From an uncultured Anaeroplasmataceae bacterium (lineage in GTDB: Bacteria > Bacillota_I > Bacilli_A > Acholeplasmatales > Anaeroplasmataceae), in assembly GCA_947629825.1 (NCBI GenBank), contig CANRFF010000001.1, positions 1-64,000 on the forward strand: a stretch of 64,000 nucleotides of DNA, given 5' to 3'. The notes under the pieces are model-generated. The model saw nothing but the letters and a program-made list of their open reading frames with translations, had not been told where the DNA came from and made no database searches. Below, piece after piece: positions 17,391 through 27,038 of the stretch. How positions within the stretch are numbered: position 1 is the stretch's first letter; each line of letters opens with the position of its first letter. Made by a program: the position numbers and the translations under genes.

Positions 17391-19164
17391 TAACGAAAAC
17401 ATCCGGGAATATCGGGATCAGACGATTGTTCGTCGGTTGCTTCGATATGCTTCTTTAGCCAAAGTAGCGTTTGTGGCATCTTTTGTCTTTACGGCCGTTT
17501 TGGTGGCGGCGGATTTACTTCCGGCTTATCTGGAAGGAGAACTGATCGGAATTTTGCAACAGACGGATCTTTCCAGTTCCGAGAAAATGAATTTTATGGC
17601 ATGGATTCTCGGCGGATATATGCTTGTGATTGTCGGTACGGCGGTTTTGAATTATTTGAATACGATGATGCTTCAAAAGGCTGGTCAAAAAATCATTTTG
17701 CATATTCGCAAAGAAGTGTTTGTCAAAATCGAAGAATTGTCGATTGCGCAAATCAATGCGACTCCCGTGGGAAAATTCGTTACCAGAGTCACTTCTGATG
17801 TCAATATGTTGAATGAATTATATACGAATGTCGTTGTAAATTTGATTCGCTATATCCTGACGATATTGTTTGTGTTGATGATGATGCTGGTCGTTTCGCC
17901 GATTTTGACATTATATGTTTTATGTATCGTACCGATTCTTTTGGTGATGACGTTCGTATTCAAGCATTTTTCCCGAAAGCAATATCGGAAGGTTCGGGGA
18001 AGCATTTCCAATATGAATGCCTTTTTATCCGAAAATCTATCCGGAATGAAAATCACGCAGATTTTCAATCAGGAAGAGAAAAAGTTGGAAGAATTCCGGC
18101 TGAAAAATTCGGATTTGAAGAAAAACAGTATCAAAGAAATTCTGATTTTCGGCGTTTTCCGACCACTGATCTATGTGCTTTATGTCACTTGTCATATCAT
18201 CATTTTGTATAACGGATTTTACTTGGTACGAAACGGGAAACTTTTAGCGAAAGATTTGGTTATTTTTTATCAGTACAACGGTCAGTTTTTTAATCCGTTA
18301 CAACAACTGGCGGATCAATTCAATCAACTGCAATCGGCGTTTGCGTCCAGTGAAAGAATTTTTGAAATTCTGGATATGAAAAAAGAAATTTTGGATAAAG
18401 AAGGAGCCATCGAACTGAACGAAATTGAAGGAAAAATCGAATTCGATCATGTTTGGTTTGCTTATCAGGAAGATCGCTGGATTTTAAAAGATGTCAGTTT
18501 CGTGATTGAAGCCGGGCAGACGGCGGCTTTTGTCGGAGCGACCGGAGCGGGCAAAACGACCATTTTGGCGCTGATTGTAAGAAATTATGAAATCCAAAAA
18601 GGGGCGATTCGGATTGATGGGATCGATGTTCGGGATATCCGGATTTCTTCTTTGCGGAAAAATATCGGTCAAATGCTTCAGGATGTCTTTTTGTTCAGTG
18701 GAACGGTTCAGTCCAATATCACTTTGAAAGACGATTCTTTTACCAAAGAAGAAGTGATCGAAGCGTGCAAATATGTCAACGCAGACCATTTTATCGATCG
18801 TTTGGAAGGCGGATATTCTTATCAGGTCATGGAACGGGGAATGAACTTTTCTTCCGGTCAAAGACAACTGCTGTCTTTCGCAAGAACGATTTTGCATCGT
18901 CCGCAGATTATGATTTTGGATGAAGCCACGGCCAATATCGATACGGAAACCGAAGTTCTGATTCAGAATTCTTTGGAAAAAATGATGAATATCGGAACAA
19001 TGCTGATTGTTGCGCATCGTTTATCCACGGTTCAACATGCGGATCAGATCATTGTGTTAAACAAAGGAACCATCGTAGAACGGGGAACGCATCAGGAATT
19101 GTTGTCTCATAAGGGTTTATATTATCATTTATATGAATTGCAGTATAAAAATATGGAAAAATAA
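17374..19164 (+). CDS. ABC exporter half-transporter, catalytic partner
   Basis: 596 residues with an N-terminal six-helix membrane domain and a C-terminal ATPase. Walker A GATGAGKTT lies near 387, Walker B IMILDEATANID near 512 keeps the catalytic glutamate, and the H-loop is in IVAHRLST. The signature motif is altered to FSSGQRQ, as expected for the half that donates the degenerate signature. With the preceding gene (17-base overlap) it should form one heterodimeric exporter with one hydrolysing site. The LRR protein gene follows after 15 bases, so it may be co-transcribed. Confidence 0.9.
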   Translation: MKKFDDNENIREYRDQTIVRRLLRYASLAKVAFVASFVFTAVLVAADLLPAYLEGELIGILQQTDLSSSEKMNFMAWILGGYMLVIVGTAVLNYLNTMMLQKAGQKIILHIRKEVFVKIEELSIAQINATPVGKFVTRVTSDVNMLNELYTNVVVNLIRYILTILFVLMMMLVVSPILTLYVLCIVPILLVMTFVFKHFSRKQYRKVRGSISNMNAFLSENLSGMKITQIFNQEEKKLEEFRLKNSDLKKNSIKEILIFGVFRPLIYVLYVTCHIIILYNGFYLVRNGKLLAKDLVIFYQYNGQFFNPLQQLADQFNQLQSAFASSERIFEILDMKKEILDKEGAIELNEIEGKIEFDHVWFAYQEDRWILKDVSFVIEAGQTAAFVGATGAGKTTILALIVRNYEIQKGAIRIDGIDVRDIRISSLRKNIGQMLQDVFLFSGTVQSNITLKDDSFTKEEVIEACKYVNADHFIDRLEGGYSYQVMERGMNFSSGQRQLLSFARTILHRPQIMILDEATANIDTETEVLIQNSLEKMMNIGTMLIVAHRLSTVQHADQIIVLNKGTIVERGTHQELLSHKGLYYHLYELQYKNMEK

Positions 19165-19179
19165 AAGGGAAGTGATCTG

Positions 19180-19833
19180 ATGAAACATCCGAAAATATGG
19201 CTGGGAATCGGCATTGGAATTTTGGTTTTTTTGATTGTATTCTTATCGTGTTTTTACGGAATCAACCGTATCAATTATCAATATGATCGAAAGACGGACA
19301 GTTATACGGTCACCGGCATGTACGGTCAATCTTCCAAAATCGTCATTGCCGGAAATATCAATGGAAAACCGGTTCGAAAAATTGCTTCCCGAGCCTTTTA
19401 TCACAATACGCATATCGAAGAAGTCATCTTCGAAGATCCTTCTAGTTTGACCGAAATCGACCGCTTGGCATTCAGCGGGTGTTCCAAATTGAAAGAAATT
19501 TCTTTGGAAGAAGTTCAAAACATCGGTCGGAATGCGTTTGAAGATTGTGTTTCTTTGGAAGAGGTCACGCTTACGGTAACCGATCTTCTGGGGTCGGTGT
19601 TCTATGGCTGCTCCCGGTTGAAAAAAGTAACTTTAAAACAAACGGAAAGTATCGGAACGTTTGCGTTTGCCGAAACGGGTCTGGAAGAAATCACTTTGCC
19701 TCTTTCGGTCAAATATGTTTATGTGGATGCTTTTTATCATTGTACTTCATTGAAAAAAATCTATGTCGGTGCCGATTTGGGCAGTCGCAATGAGTATTTG
19801 AAAGAACTGGGAATTTGCGAATTCCTTTCGTAA
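19180..19833 (+). CDS. Membrane-anchored BspA-type leucine-rich-repeat protein
   Basis: 217 residues. One transmembrane segment near residues 7-26 (LGIGIGILVFLIVFLSCFYG) leaves the rest outside. From about 60 onward, LRR_5/BspA-like repeats follow with the pattern I-x-x-x-A-F-x-x-C-x-x-L-x-x-[IV]-x-[IVL] (RKIASRAFYH, TEIDRLAFSGCSKLKEISL, QNIGRNAFEDCVSLEEVTL, FYHCTSLKKIYV). Such repeats usually mediate surface binding. The protein is small for the family. Position right after the ABC pair suggests co-expression rather than a proven link. Confidence 0.82.
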   Translation: MKHPKIWLGIGIGILVFLIVFLSCFYGINRINYQYDRKTDSYTVTGMYGQSSKIVIAGNINGKPVRKIASRAFYHNTHIEEVIFEDPSSLTEIDRLAFSGCSKLKEISLEEVQNIGRNAFEDCVSLEEVTLTVTDLLGSVFYGCSRLKKVTLKQTESIGTFAFAETGLEEITLPLSVKYVYVDAFYHCTSLKKIYVGADLGSRNEYLKELGICEFLS

Positions 19834-19856
19834 TTGTTTTAAAAATGTCTTATCTG

Positions 19857-19865
19857 TGATATAAT
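19857..19865 (+). promoter_or_regulatory. Extended -10 promoter of degV operon
   Basis: TGA-TATAAT, 25 bases before the DegV start codon; a TTGTTT at 19834-19839 is spaced 20 bases away, longer than usual. Confidence 0.6.
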
Positions 19866-19890
19866 AATAAAAAGGAAGAAGGGGAAGCAT

Positions 19891-20775
19891 ATGAAAGATT
19901 ATCAGATTATTTCGGATAGTTCCTGTGATTTTACTTTGGACGAAGTCAAAAGATTGGATGTTCGTATTGTTTATTTTTATATTTCCATGGATGCGGAAAA
20001 ATATCAAAGAGAAGTCTTGGAAATCGATATTCCCACTTTTTTTCAAACCATGGTGGATCATCCGACTCAATTTCCGAAGACGTCGCTTCCGACGGTAGAA
20101 GATTTTTATCGTGCATTTCAGGCCTCTCATGACGAAGGAAAAGATGTTTTGTGTATTACCATTACTACGAAATTCAGCGGGTCATATAATGCGGCGCTTG
20201 CGGCGAAAAAAATGTGGGAAGAAGAAGATCCTTCTTTCAAAATTGAAATTATCGACTCTCAAGTCAACACCATCTTGCAAGGATTGGTGGTTCGGGAGGC
20301 TGTCCGAATGAAACAACAGGGTTTTTCACTGGAAAAAAGTGCCGAAGTTTTGAATGAAATCAAAAAAACAGGTCGGATTTATTTTACGGTCAATGGGCTT
20401 TCTTATCTTCAGCATGGCGGAAGAATCGGCAAAGTATCGGCAATCATCGGTAATATTTTGAAAATCAATCCGTTGATTATTTTGAAAAACGGGGAAATCC
20501 AATCGGGAGGGATTGCCTTAAGCCGAAAAAGAGCCATTTTGAAAACCATTGAAAAATTAAAAGCGACATTTACGAAGTATGCTTTGAATTTCAAAGATTA
20601 CCTTTTTGCGATTGGCTATTGTCACAATCGCAACGAAGCGGAAGAATACAAAAAGGATGTGGAAGAAGTCATCGGAAAGCCGGTGGATTATTTCGGGCAG
20701 ATCGGTGCTGCGATTGCAGTGCATACGGGACCTCATGCGCTCGGATTGGCTTTCATTAAAAAATTTGACGTATAA
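19891..20775 (+). CDS. DegV-family fatty-acid-binding protein
   Basis: 294 residues. DegV/FakB proteins bind a fatty acid and, in the studied cases, present it to FakA kinase for phospholipid synthesis. Family marks: IISDSSCDF at the N-terminus, KTSLPTVEDF near 65, ITTKFSGSYNAAL near 92, the strand IEIIDSQ near 117, HGGRIGK near 175 and a C-terminal HTGPHALGLAF. No fakA is seen in the window. The next gene, a lipid-flippase-like membrane protein, starts 12 bases later behind AAGGAGG, which fits a lipid-related operon. Confidence 0.92.
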   Translation: MKDYQIISDSSCDFTLDEVKRLDVRIVYFYISMDAEKYQREVLEIDIPTFFQTMVDHPTQFPKTSLPTVEDFYRAFQASHDEGKDVLCITITTKFSGSYNAALAAKKMWEEEDPSFKIEIIDSQVNTILQGLVVREAVRMKQQGFSLEKSAEVLNEIKKTGRIYFTVNGLSYLQHGGRIGKVSAIIGNILKINPLIILKNGEIQSGGIALSRKRAILKTIEKLKATFTKYALNFKDYLFAIGYCHNRNEAEEYKKDVEEVIGKPVDYFGQIGAAIAVHTGPHALGLAFIKKFDV

Positions 20776-20787
20776 GGAGGTGGGACA

Positions 20788-21834
20788 ATGCAGAATATAA
20801 AGAAAATTCTGCCTAAAATCATTTTATTTGCGGCCATTACGATTGTGATTATCGTTGTGATTGTTTCTCTTAATGATATTACATCGATTTATGAAATTTT
20901 GAAAACAGTGTCATGGCAGTGGATTTTGGTCGGAATCGGAGTTCTGTTTCTTTATATTTTATTGCATCCGCTTTCTCTTTACTTTCTCGGTCGGAAACAA
21001 GAACAAAAAATTTCCTTTATCGATTCTTTTATGGTGGGAAGTATGGAATATTTTTTTAACGGGATTACTCCGTTTTCCTCCGGCGGACAACCTTTTCAAG
21101 TGTATTCCTACAACAAAATCGGTATCAAGCCGTCTCAATCGACGGGAATGTTGTTGATCAACTTCGTGGCTACGCAAACGGCGATTGTTTTTCTATGCCT
21201 GACTTCGTTGGTATATTATCAGCAACTGACACAAAATAAAACGTATCTGCAAGTGATGGTCATTGTGGGTCTGGTGATGAACCTTTTTATTTTGACTTTA
21301 TTTACCGCTTTGGGTTTGTCCGGAAAAATTCGGAAAGGATTGTCTTTTTTGGTCGAAAAATTTTGTCATTGGAAAATATTCAAAGGGAAATTGGATCGTT
21401 TTGCGCTGTCTTTTGACCAATATTGTCAGGACGCCCAGACAACTTTCAAGGCGTTGTTGCATCAGAAAATCACTTTTCTCATTTGTGTTTTTTTTAAAAC
21501 GGTATCTTTGATTTTATTATATATGATTCCGTTTATCATTTTTAAAGCGTTGAATATCGATATTTCCGTCCGTTCTTTGCCACTCATTACGGCAATGACG
21601 ACGTTTTCCATTGCGATGACGTGTTATATTCCGACGCCGGGGGCTTCCGGAGGAATCGAATTTGCGTTTACGTCTTTGTTTTCCACCATAGCGGAAATTT
21701 CTTCTTCGCAGGCGGTTTCCGGAATGTTGTTATGGAGATTTTTGACTTATTATTTATTGATGGGAATCAGTTTTGTCATCTATTTGATTTTCGAAAGAGT
21801 TACAGCGCATCCGAAACCCGAAATTTCATCCTGA
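20788..21834 (+). CDS. LPG synthase/flippase-type (UPF0104, YbhN-like) membrane protein
   Basis: 348 residues with about eight hydrophobic helices and the conserved FFNGITPFSSGGQPFQVY motif near 90-107 and PTPGASGGIEFAF near 282-294. These are diagnostic of the lysylphosphatidylglycerol synthase transmembrane (UPF0104) family. It corresponds to the flippase domain only; the cytosolic aminoacyl-transferase domain of MprF is absent. Transport or remodelling of a lipid is therefore the most that can be said. It lies in an operon with degV. A weak hairpin overlapping the stop codon may end the transcript. Confidence 0.85.
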   Translation: MQNIKKILPKIILFAAITIVIIVVIVSLNDITSIYEILKTVSWQWILVGIGVLFLYILLHPLSLYFLGRKQEQKISFIDSFMVGSMEYFFNGITPFSSGGQPFQVYSYNKIGIKPSQSTGMLLINFVATQTAIVFLCLTSLVYYQQLTQNKTYLQVMVIVGLVMNLFILTLFTALGLSGKIRKGLSFLVEKFCHWKIFKGKLDRFALSFDQYCQDAQTTFKALLHQKITFLICVFFKTVSLILLYMIPFIIFKALNIDISVRSLPLITAMTTFSIAMTCYIPTPGASGGIEFAFTSLFSTIAEISSSQAVSGMLLWRFLTYYLLMGISFVIYLIFERVTAHPKPEISS

Positions 21835-21853
21835 AATTTTAATTTGTTTTTTT
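21821..21853 (+). terminator. Weak terminator overlapping a stop codon
   Basis: AAATTTCA (21821-21828) pairs with TGAAATTT (21832-21839) around a 3-base loop; the stop codon is part of the stem and a run of seven Ts follows after a short gap. Confidence 0.45.
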
Positions 21854-21874
21854 GTGATCTCTTTTTATAAAATA

Positions 21875-21902
21875 TTGACAATTTCCCAAAAAGGAATATA
21901 AT
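21875..21902 (+). promoter_or_regulatory. SigmaA promoter of the diguanylate cyclase gene
   Basis: TTGACA (21875-21880), 16 bases, TATAAT (21897-21902): both hexamers perfect. Confidence 0.85.
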
Positions 21903-21965
21903 ATTAGTATAAAAGCGTTTTCTTAGTGTTTTTTATGCAGGAAAAAGTAAATAAGGGAGGAGGCT

Positions 21966-23321
21966 ATGGCGATGAATTTGGAAAAAGTATTGTCGTATTT
22001 TCATAGCTACATTCTGAAAATAGATACCCGACAAAATATGGTATTGTCTTCGGTACCGAATTTGTCTTTTATTATGTTCCCTTGCGAAATCAAAGAGTTT
22101 ATTTCTTCTTTGGATGCTCCGAATGACGAGGTGGATAAAATCCGTGATTTTTTTACGTGGGAAGATAAAACGGGTGGATTGAATATCGAGATCAAAAAAC
22201 ATCAATATTCTGTAGAATATGCCAAAATCGATGGAGATGAATATCTTTATATTTTTTTGGCGGATCAACTGGCAACAAGGCTATCCGAAAAACTTCAGGC
22301 CAATCAATTGGATCCGCTGACGTCTATTTTACATAAGAATGCGATTAAACATTACGTTGATAATAAAATTCAGTTCGAAAAATTGAAATTCGGTGCCCTT
22401 TATATGATTGATGTGGATTTTTTCAAAAATATCAATGATAATTACGGGCATATCTTCGGAGATAAAGTGATCGTGGCGATTGCGAATGCGTTGAAAGGAA
22501 TTGCGGGAGTGAAAGCCAAAGTCGGCCGTGTCGGCGGAGATGAATTTGTTTTGTTCGTAGAACATAAAATGGATCGGGACGGAATCAAAAATATCGCAAG
22601 ATTGATTCGTTATGTTTTGGATAATATCAAAATCGAAGGGGAACATTTCAGTATTACCGCAACGATCGGTATTTCCTGTTTCCCGAAAGACGGAACGTCT
22701 TATGACGCTTTGTACAACTGTTGTGACAAGGCTCTGTATCGCGGAAAACAAAAAGGAAGAGATTGTCATATCATTTATGATCCGGCAATGCATGAAAATA
22801 TCGATAAAGTACGGGAAAGTACGAGTACGATGGTGACGAAACTTTCGATTGCGACTTTTTTGAATCATATGGTTCGTCAACTGATCGGTTTGAAACCTTC
22901 GAAAGAAAGTTATTTGCCGATATTTAAAGAAGTAGCCGAATTTTTCCAACTGGATAGAATCGTATGTCTGGATGAATTCGGGTGTATGGCTCCGTATGAA
23001 AAAGAAGATACGAAAGAGTCATACAAAGCCTATCTGGATTTTGACTTGCAGGAATATTCCGAATATTTCGTCGTCGATCATATGCTGGCGATCAACGATA
23101 TTCGCACTTGGCAGAATCAGGATGTGCATGTTTTCGAAGTTTTGGAAAAAGCCAAAGTACAAAGTACGGTTCAGGTTTTATTGATGCGGGAAGAAAAGGT
23201 GACGGGATTCTTATCTTTTGAATCCATTCAGTCAAGAAGAGTATGGCAGGCAGCCGAGATCAATTATCTTATAATTATCAGTAATTTGATTGCTTCTTTC
23301 TATCTTCAAAACGCAGAATAA
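21966..23321 (+). CDS. Diguanylate cyclase (GGDEF), soluble
   Basis: 451 residues, no membrane helix. Residues about 1-110 are an unassigned sensor-like region. The GGDEF domain spans about 112-275: DPLTSILHKNAIKHYV (helix start), YMIDVDFFKNINDNYGH with metal ligands near 145, and an intact VGGDEFVLF near 188-196. The inhibitory RxxD site just before GGDEF is absent, so feedback inhibition is not expected. The C-terminal portion (about 280-451) looks GAF-like (a long helix followed by a sheet, ending MREEKVTGFLSFES). It should convert 2 GTP to c-di-GMP. It has its own promoter and terminator; a GGAGGAGG site precedes ATG 21966. Confidence 0.88.
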   Translation: MAMNLEKVLSYFHSYILKIDTRQNMVLSSVPNLSFIMFPCEIKEFISSLDAPNDEVDKIRDFFTWEDKTGGLNIEIKKHQYSVEYAKIDGDEYLYIFLADQLATRLSEKLQANQLDPLTSILHKNAIKHYVDNKIQFEKLKFGALYMIDVDFFKNINDNYGHIFGDKVIVAIANALKGIAGVKAKVGRVGGDEFVLFVEHKMDRDGIKNIARLIRYVLDNIKIEGEHFSITATIGISCFPKDGTSYDALYNCCDKALYRGKQKGRDCHIIYDPAMHENIDKVRESTSTMVTKLSIATFLNHMVRQLIGLKPSKESYLPIFKEVAEFFQLDRIVCLDEFGCMAPYEKEDTKESYKAYLDFDLQEYSEYFVVDHMLAINDIRTWQNQDVHVFEVLEKAKVQSTVQVLLMREEKVTGFLSFESIQSRRVWQAAEINYLIIISNLIASFYLQNAE

Positions 23322-23330
23322 ATATTTTTC

Positions 23331-23360
23331 GGGGAATATCATAGATATTCTCTTTTTTTT
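23331..23360 (+). terminator. Intrinsic terminator
   Basis: GGGGAATATC pairs with GATATTCTCT around a 3-base loop (some G-T pairs), followed by a T-run. Confidence 0.8.
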
Positions 23361-23362
23361 AT

Positions 23363-23370
23363 TGTATAAT
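23363..23370 (+). promoter_or_regulatory. -10 element of second ABC exporter operon
   Basis: TG-TATAAT directly after the upstream terminator; a -35 would fall within the hairpin. Confidence 0.6.
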
Positions 23371-23401
23371 GAAACCGAATGAAAAAAGGAGTGAGATACG
23401 A

Positions 23402-25192
23402 ATGTTTCGACTTTTAAAATATTTGAATAAAATTTCTTTTTTATTTATTCTTTTGGTCATCGGTTTGGTGATATTACAGGTTTATTGCGATTTGGAACTT
23501 CCGGATCGACTGACCAATATTTTAAATGCCGCCAGTGTTTCGCAAGGGTTGAAAAATCAGGGACTGTTGACGGAAGAACTTTCGCAAGAGTACCGCAATG
23601 AAATTTTAAAGAACAGTTTGGAAATGTTGGGCTTTGCGGCGGTTTCTTTGGTTTCGACGATTTTGGTGGGCTTTTTTGCCAGTCGGATTGCCGCATCGTA
23701 TTCGTATAATTTAAGAAAAAATCTGTATCGCCATATTCAGAATTTTTCGATGAAGGAAATCGATCGATTCTCAACTGCCAGTTTGATTACGAGAACGACC
23801 AACGATATCACGCAAGTACAAATGGTTGTGATTATGACTTTGAGAATGGCGATCTCCGCTCCGGCCATGGCGATTATGGGAATCATCAAAGCGGAAAATA
23901 TCCGTGCTTCGCAAAACCTTTCGCTGATTGTGGTCATTGCGGTGATTTGTCTGGTTCTTTTGGTGATTGGAATCTTTTTACTTGTGATGCCGAAATTCAA
24001 AAAGATGCAGGAATATACGGACCGTTTGAATTTGGTGACCCGAGAAAATCTGACGGGAATCCGGGTAGTCAGAGCCTATGGTGCCGAAGAATATCAAGAA
24101 AATAAATTCAATGACAACAATATTTTGTTAACCAAAACCAATATTTTCGCCAATCGGGCAATGAGTTTACTGATGCCGGGAATGAATTTGATTATGCATG
24201 GAACTTCGCTTGCGATTTTATGGGTCGGGGCTTATTGGATTGCGGAAAATCCGATTTATCTGGGAAGTGTTTTCGGCTTTCAGCAAATTACGATGATGAT
24301 CGTTATGGCGTTTATGCAACTGATTATGATTTTTATTATGATTCCGAGAGGATTGGTTTCGGCCAGAAGAATCAATGAAGTTTTTTCATCGCTTCCGTCG
24401 ATCACTTCCTCACCGTCGCCGCAAACGTCTTGTGAAAATGTCAAAGGAGAAGTGGAATTTCAAAATGTCGGATTTTCCTATGACCAGAGCGATGAAGAAG
24501 TACTGCAAAATCTTTCTTTTCGGGTAGAAGGCGGACAGACGCTTGCGATTATCGGTTCTACCGGTAGCGGAAAAAGTACATTGGTACACTTGTTAATGCG
24601 CTTTTTTGATGTGACACAAGGGAAAATTTTGGTCGACGGAGTAGATATCCGAGAGTATGATTTACATGATCTGCGTAGTAAAATCGGATTTATTGCCCAA
24701 AAGTCTTTATTGTTTAAAGGAACCGTTCGCAGTAATTTACTTTACGGAAAGGATACCGCCACCGACGAGGAAATGATTGAGGCGTTGAAAATGGCACAAG
24801 CGTATGATTTTGTGATGCGGGATCCCGAAGGATTGTCGATGGCGGTTTCCCAAGGAGGCAGTAATTTTTCCGGGGGTCAGAAACAACGGTTGTCGATTGC
24901 CAGAGCGCTTGTGAAAAAGCCGGAAATTTTGGTGTTTGACGATTCGTTTTCGGCACTGGATTTCAAAACCGATAAAACGTTACGGGACAATCTTCGGAAA
25001 TTGGAAGGAAATCCGACGAAAGTGATTGTTGCGCAAAGAATCGGGACGATTATGGACGCCGATTTGATTTTGGTTTTGGAAAAAGGAAAAATCGTCGGTG
25101 CGGGAACGCATGAAGAACTTTTGAAAAATTGTCAGGTATATCAAGAAATTGCTTATTCGCAAATTTCCAAGGAGGAATGGGATCATGCATAA
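23402..25192 (+). CDS. ABC exporter half-transporter, degenerate-site partner (second pair)
   Basis: 596 residues: membrane domain in about 1-320, ATPase in about 345-590. Walker A is GSTGSGKST (about 385), signature FSGGQKQR (about 489), and Walker B ILVFDDSFSALD (about 509), again with Asp where the catalytic Glu should be. The H-loop histidine is also replaced (IVAQRIGT, Q for H). It must act with the next gene. An in-frame ATG at 23369 overlaps the promoter's -10 box, so ATG 23402 after AAAGGAGTG is the real start. Architecture matches heterodimeric multidrug-type exporters. Confidence 0.9.
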   Translation: MFRLLKYLNKISFLFILLVIGLVILQVYCDLELPDRLTNILNAASVSQGLKNQGLLTEELSQEYRNEILKNSLEMLGFAAVSLVSTILVGFFASRIAASYSYNLRKNLYRHIQNFSMKEIDRFSTASLITRTTNDITQVQMVVIMTLRMAISAPAMAIMGIIKAENIRASQNLSLIVVIAVICLVLLVIGIFLLVMPKFKKMQEYTDRLNLVTRENLTGIRVVRAYGAEEYQENKFNDNNILLTKTNIFANRAMSLLMPGMNLIMHGTSLAILWVGAYWIAENPIYLGSVFGFQQITMMIVMAFMQLIMIFIMIPRGLVSARRINEVFSSLPSITSSPSPQTSCENVKGEVEFQNVGFSYDQSDEEVLQNLSFRVEGGQTLAIIGSTGSGKSTLVHLLMRFFDVTQGKILVDGVDIREYDLHDLRSKIGFIAQKSLLFKGTVRSNLLYGKDTATDEEMIEALKMAQAYDFVMRDPEGLSMAVSQGGSNFSGGQKQRLSIARALVKKPEILVFDDSFSALDFKTDKTLRDNLRKLEGNPTKVIVAQRIGTIMDADLILVLEKGKIVGAGTHEELLKNCQVYQEIAYSQISKEEWDHA

Positions 25193-26969
25193 CAGAAGAA
25201 TGACTTCTCATAAAGCCAAAAACTTTAAAGGCAGTCTGGCTCATCTTTTACCTTATCTGAAAGTCCATCGTATCGCAATTTTTTTGGCGATATGTTTATC
25301 GATTATCGGCGCATTCAGTTCGTTATTCGGCCCGAAACTGTTGGGAGAAATCACCAAAGAATGTCAAAAAGCCGCAGCCGGATTGGCAATTGATTTTTCA
25401 TATATCCGTAAAATCGGCATTCTTTTGATTGTCGTTTATTCTCTGTCGGCCATCGGCGGATATGTGGCGTCGTTTTTGTTGACGGGAGTAACGCAAAAAA
25501 TATCTTATCGACTTCGGAAAGACATTTCTTCCAAAATCAACCGGGTTCCGTTAAAATATTTCGATAATACTTATTACGGAGACTTGTTGTCGAGAGTTAC
25601 GAACGATGTGGACAGTATCAGTCAGAATTTGAATCAAAGTATGGTAAATTCTTTTTCTTCGGTGATTCTGTTGATCGGGGTATTCGTGATGATGTTTACG
25701 ATTTCATGGCAAATGTCGCTCATTGCGATTATCAGCATTCCGCTTTCTTTAATCTCGATGATTTTCATTATCAAACACTCGCAAAAATTTTTCAAATCCT
25801 TCCAAAAATCTTTGGGGGAACTGAATGGACATATCGAAGAAGCCTATTCCGGACATCAGGTCATTCAGGCGTATCTGCAAGAAGAACATACGTTTGAATC
25901 TTTTGAACGTTATAATGTTTCTTTGAAAAAGAATGCATGGAAAAGTCAATTCGTTTCCGGTTTGATGATGCCGATGATGATGTTTATCGGAAATTTATCT
26001 TATATCAGTATTTGTTTTTTGGGAGGAATATTGGTCGTTTCCGGTTCTGCGGGAATCGAATTCATTCAAATGTTTATTCAGTATACGAGAATGTGCAATC
26101 AGCCGTTACAGACGATGGGACAAATCGCCAATGTTCTGCAGTCGTGTGCGGCCGCCGCAGAGCGTGTGTTTGAATTTTTGTCCGAAGAAGAACTTTCCAA
26201 AGAAGAAACAACCGTAACATTGGATAAAAATCAGGTGTCCGGGGATGTGGTGTTCGACCATGTGGATTTTGGGTATTCGTTGGAAAAACAAATTATTTTC
26301 GATTTCAACTGTGTGATTCATTCGGGTCAGAAAATCGCGATTGTCGGCCCGACGGGCGCCGGAAAGACGACACTGGTCAATTTACTGATGCGGTTTTACG
26401 AAACGAATCGGGGAACGATTCTGATTGACGGGATCCCGACGAAGAATCTGACCAGAAAAAACGTGGCTTCTTTGTTCGGAATGGTTCTTCAGGATACGTG
26501 GTTATTCGAAGGTACTTTGCGGGAAAATTTAAAATACGGAAATCCATCGGCTACAGATGAAGAAATCTATCGGGCTTTGGAAGCTTGTCATATGGATCAT
26601 TTCGTTCGTTCTCTTTCGGGAGGATTGGATTATCCGATCGATGAAAATGCCAATATTTCTGCCGGTCAAAAACAGTTGTTGACGATTGCCAGGGCGATGT
26701 TGGAAGGAGCTCCGATGTTGATTTTGGATGAAGCGACTTCCAGTGTGGATACCCGGACGGAAGTGTTGATTCAAAGGGCGATGGATCAATTGACCTCCGG
26801 AAGAACGTCGTTTGTCATTGCCCACCGTCTTTCGACGATTAAGAATGCCGATTTGATTCTGGTATTGAAAGATGGGAATATTTTGGAGCAGGGAACTCAC
26901 GAATCCCTGTTGAAAAAACAGGGTTTTTATGCGGAATTGTATCAATCCCAGTTTGCGACACAGGAATAG
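25185..26969 (+). CDS. ABC exporter half-transporter, catalytic partner (second pair)
   Basis: 594 residues. Six-helix domain, then Walker A GPTGAGKTT (about 386), altered signature ISAGQKQ (about 492), Walker B MLILDEATSSVD with catalytic Glu (about 510), and H-loop VIAHRLST. The combination complements the preceding gene, with which it overlaps by 8 bases (GGAGG at 25171). Sequence differences from the 15.6-19.2 kb pair are large, so this is a separate exporter rather than a recent copy. A strong terminator ends the operon. Confidence 0.9.
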   Translation: MHNRRMTSHKAKNFKGSLAHLLPYLKVHRIAIFLAICLSIIGAFSSLFGPKLLGEITKECQKAAAGLAIDFSYIRKIGILLIVVYSLSAIGGYVASFLLTGVTQKISYRLRKDISSKINRVPLKYFDNTYYGDLLSRVTNDVDSISQNLNQSMVNSFSSVILLIGVFVMMFTISWQMSLIAIISIPLSLISMIFIIKHSQKFFKSFQKSLGELNGHIEEAYSGHQVIQAYLQEEHTFESFERYNVSLKKNAWKSQFVSGLMMPMMMFIGNLSYISICFLGGILVVSGSAGIEFIQMFIQYTRMCNQPLQTMGQIANVLQSCAAAAERVFEFLSEEELSKEETTVTLDKNQVSGDVVFDHVDFGYSLEKQIIFDFNCVIHSGQKIAIVGPTGAGKTTLVNLLMRFYETNRGTILIDGIPTKNLTRKNVASLFGMVLQDTWLFEGTLRENLKYGNPSATDEEIYRALEACHMDHFVRSLSGGLDYPIDENANISAGQKQLLTIARAMLEGAPMLILDEATSSVDTRTEVLIQRAMDQLTSGRTSFVIAHRLSTIKNADLILVLKDGNILEQGTHESLLKKQGFYAELYQSQFATQE

Positions 26970-26970
26970 G

Positions 26971-27005
26971 AAATTGCCATTCTTTAAAAGAATGGTAATT
27001 TTTTT
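26971..27005 (+). terminator. Intrinsic terminator
   Basis: AAATTGCCATTCTT pairs with AAGAATGGTAATTT (one G-T) around a short loop, then Ts. Confidence 0.9.
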
Positions 27006-27012
27006 CGACTTA

Positions 27013-27021
27013 TGGTATAAT
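27013..27021 (+). promoter_or_regulatory. Extended -10 promoter of HAD-ybeY operon
   Basis: TGG-TATAAT 17 bases before the HAD hydrolase start codon; the short distance gives a leader of about 11 bases with its AGGTGA ribosome site at the transcript's 5' end. Confidence 0.7.
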
Positions 27022-27038
27022 GATATCAGGTGATAACT

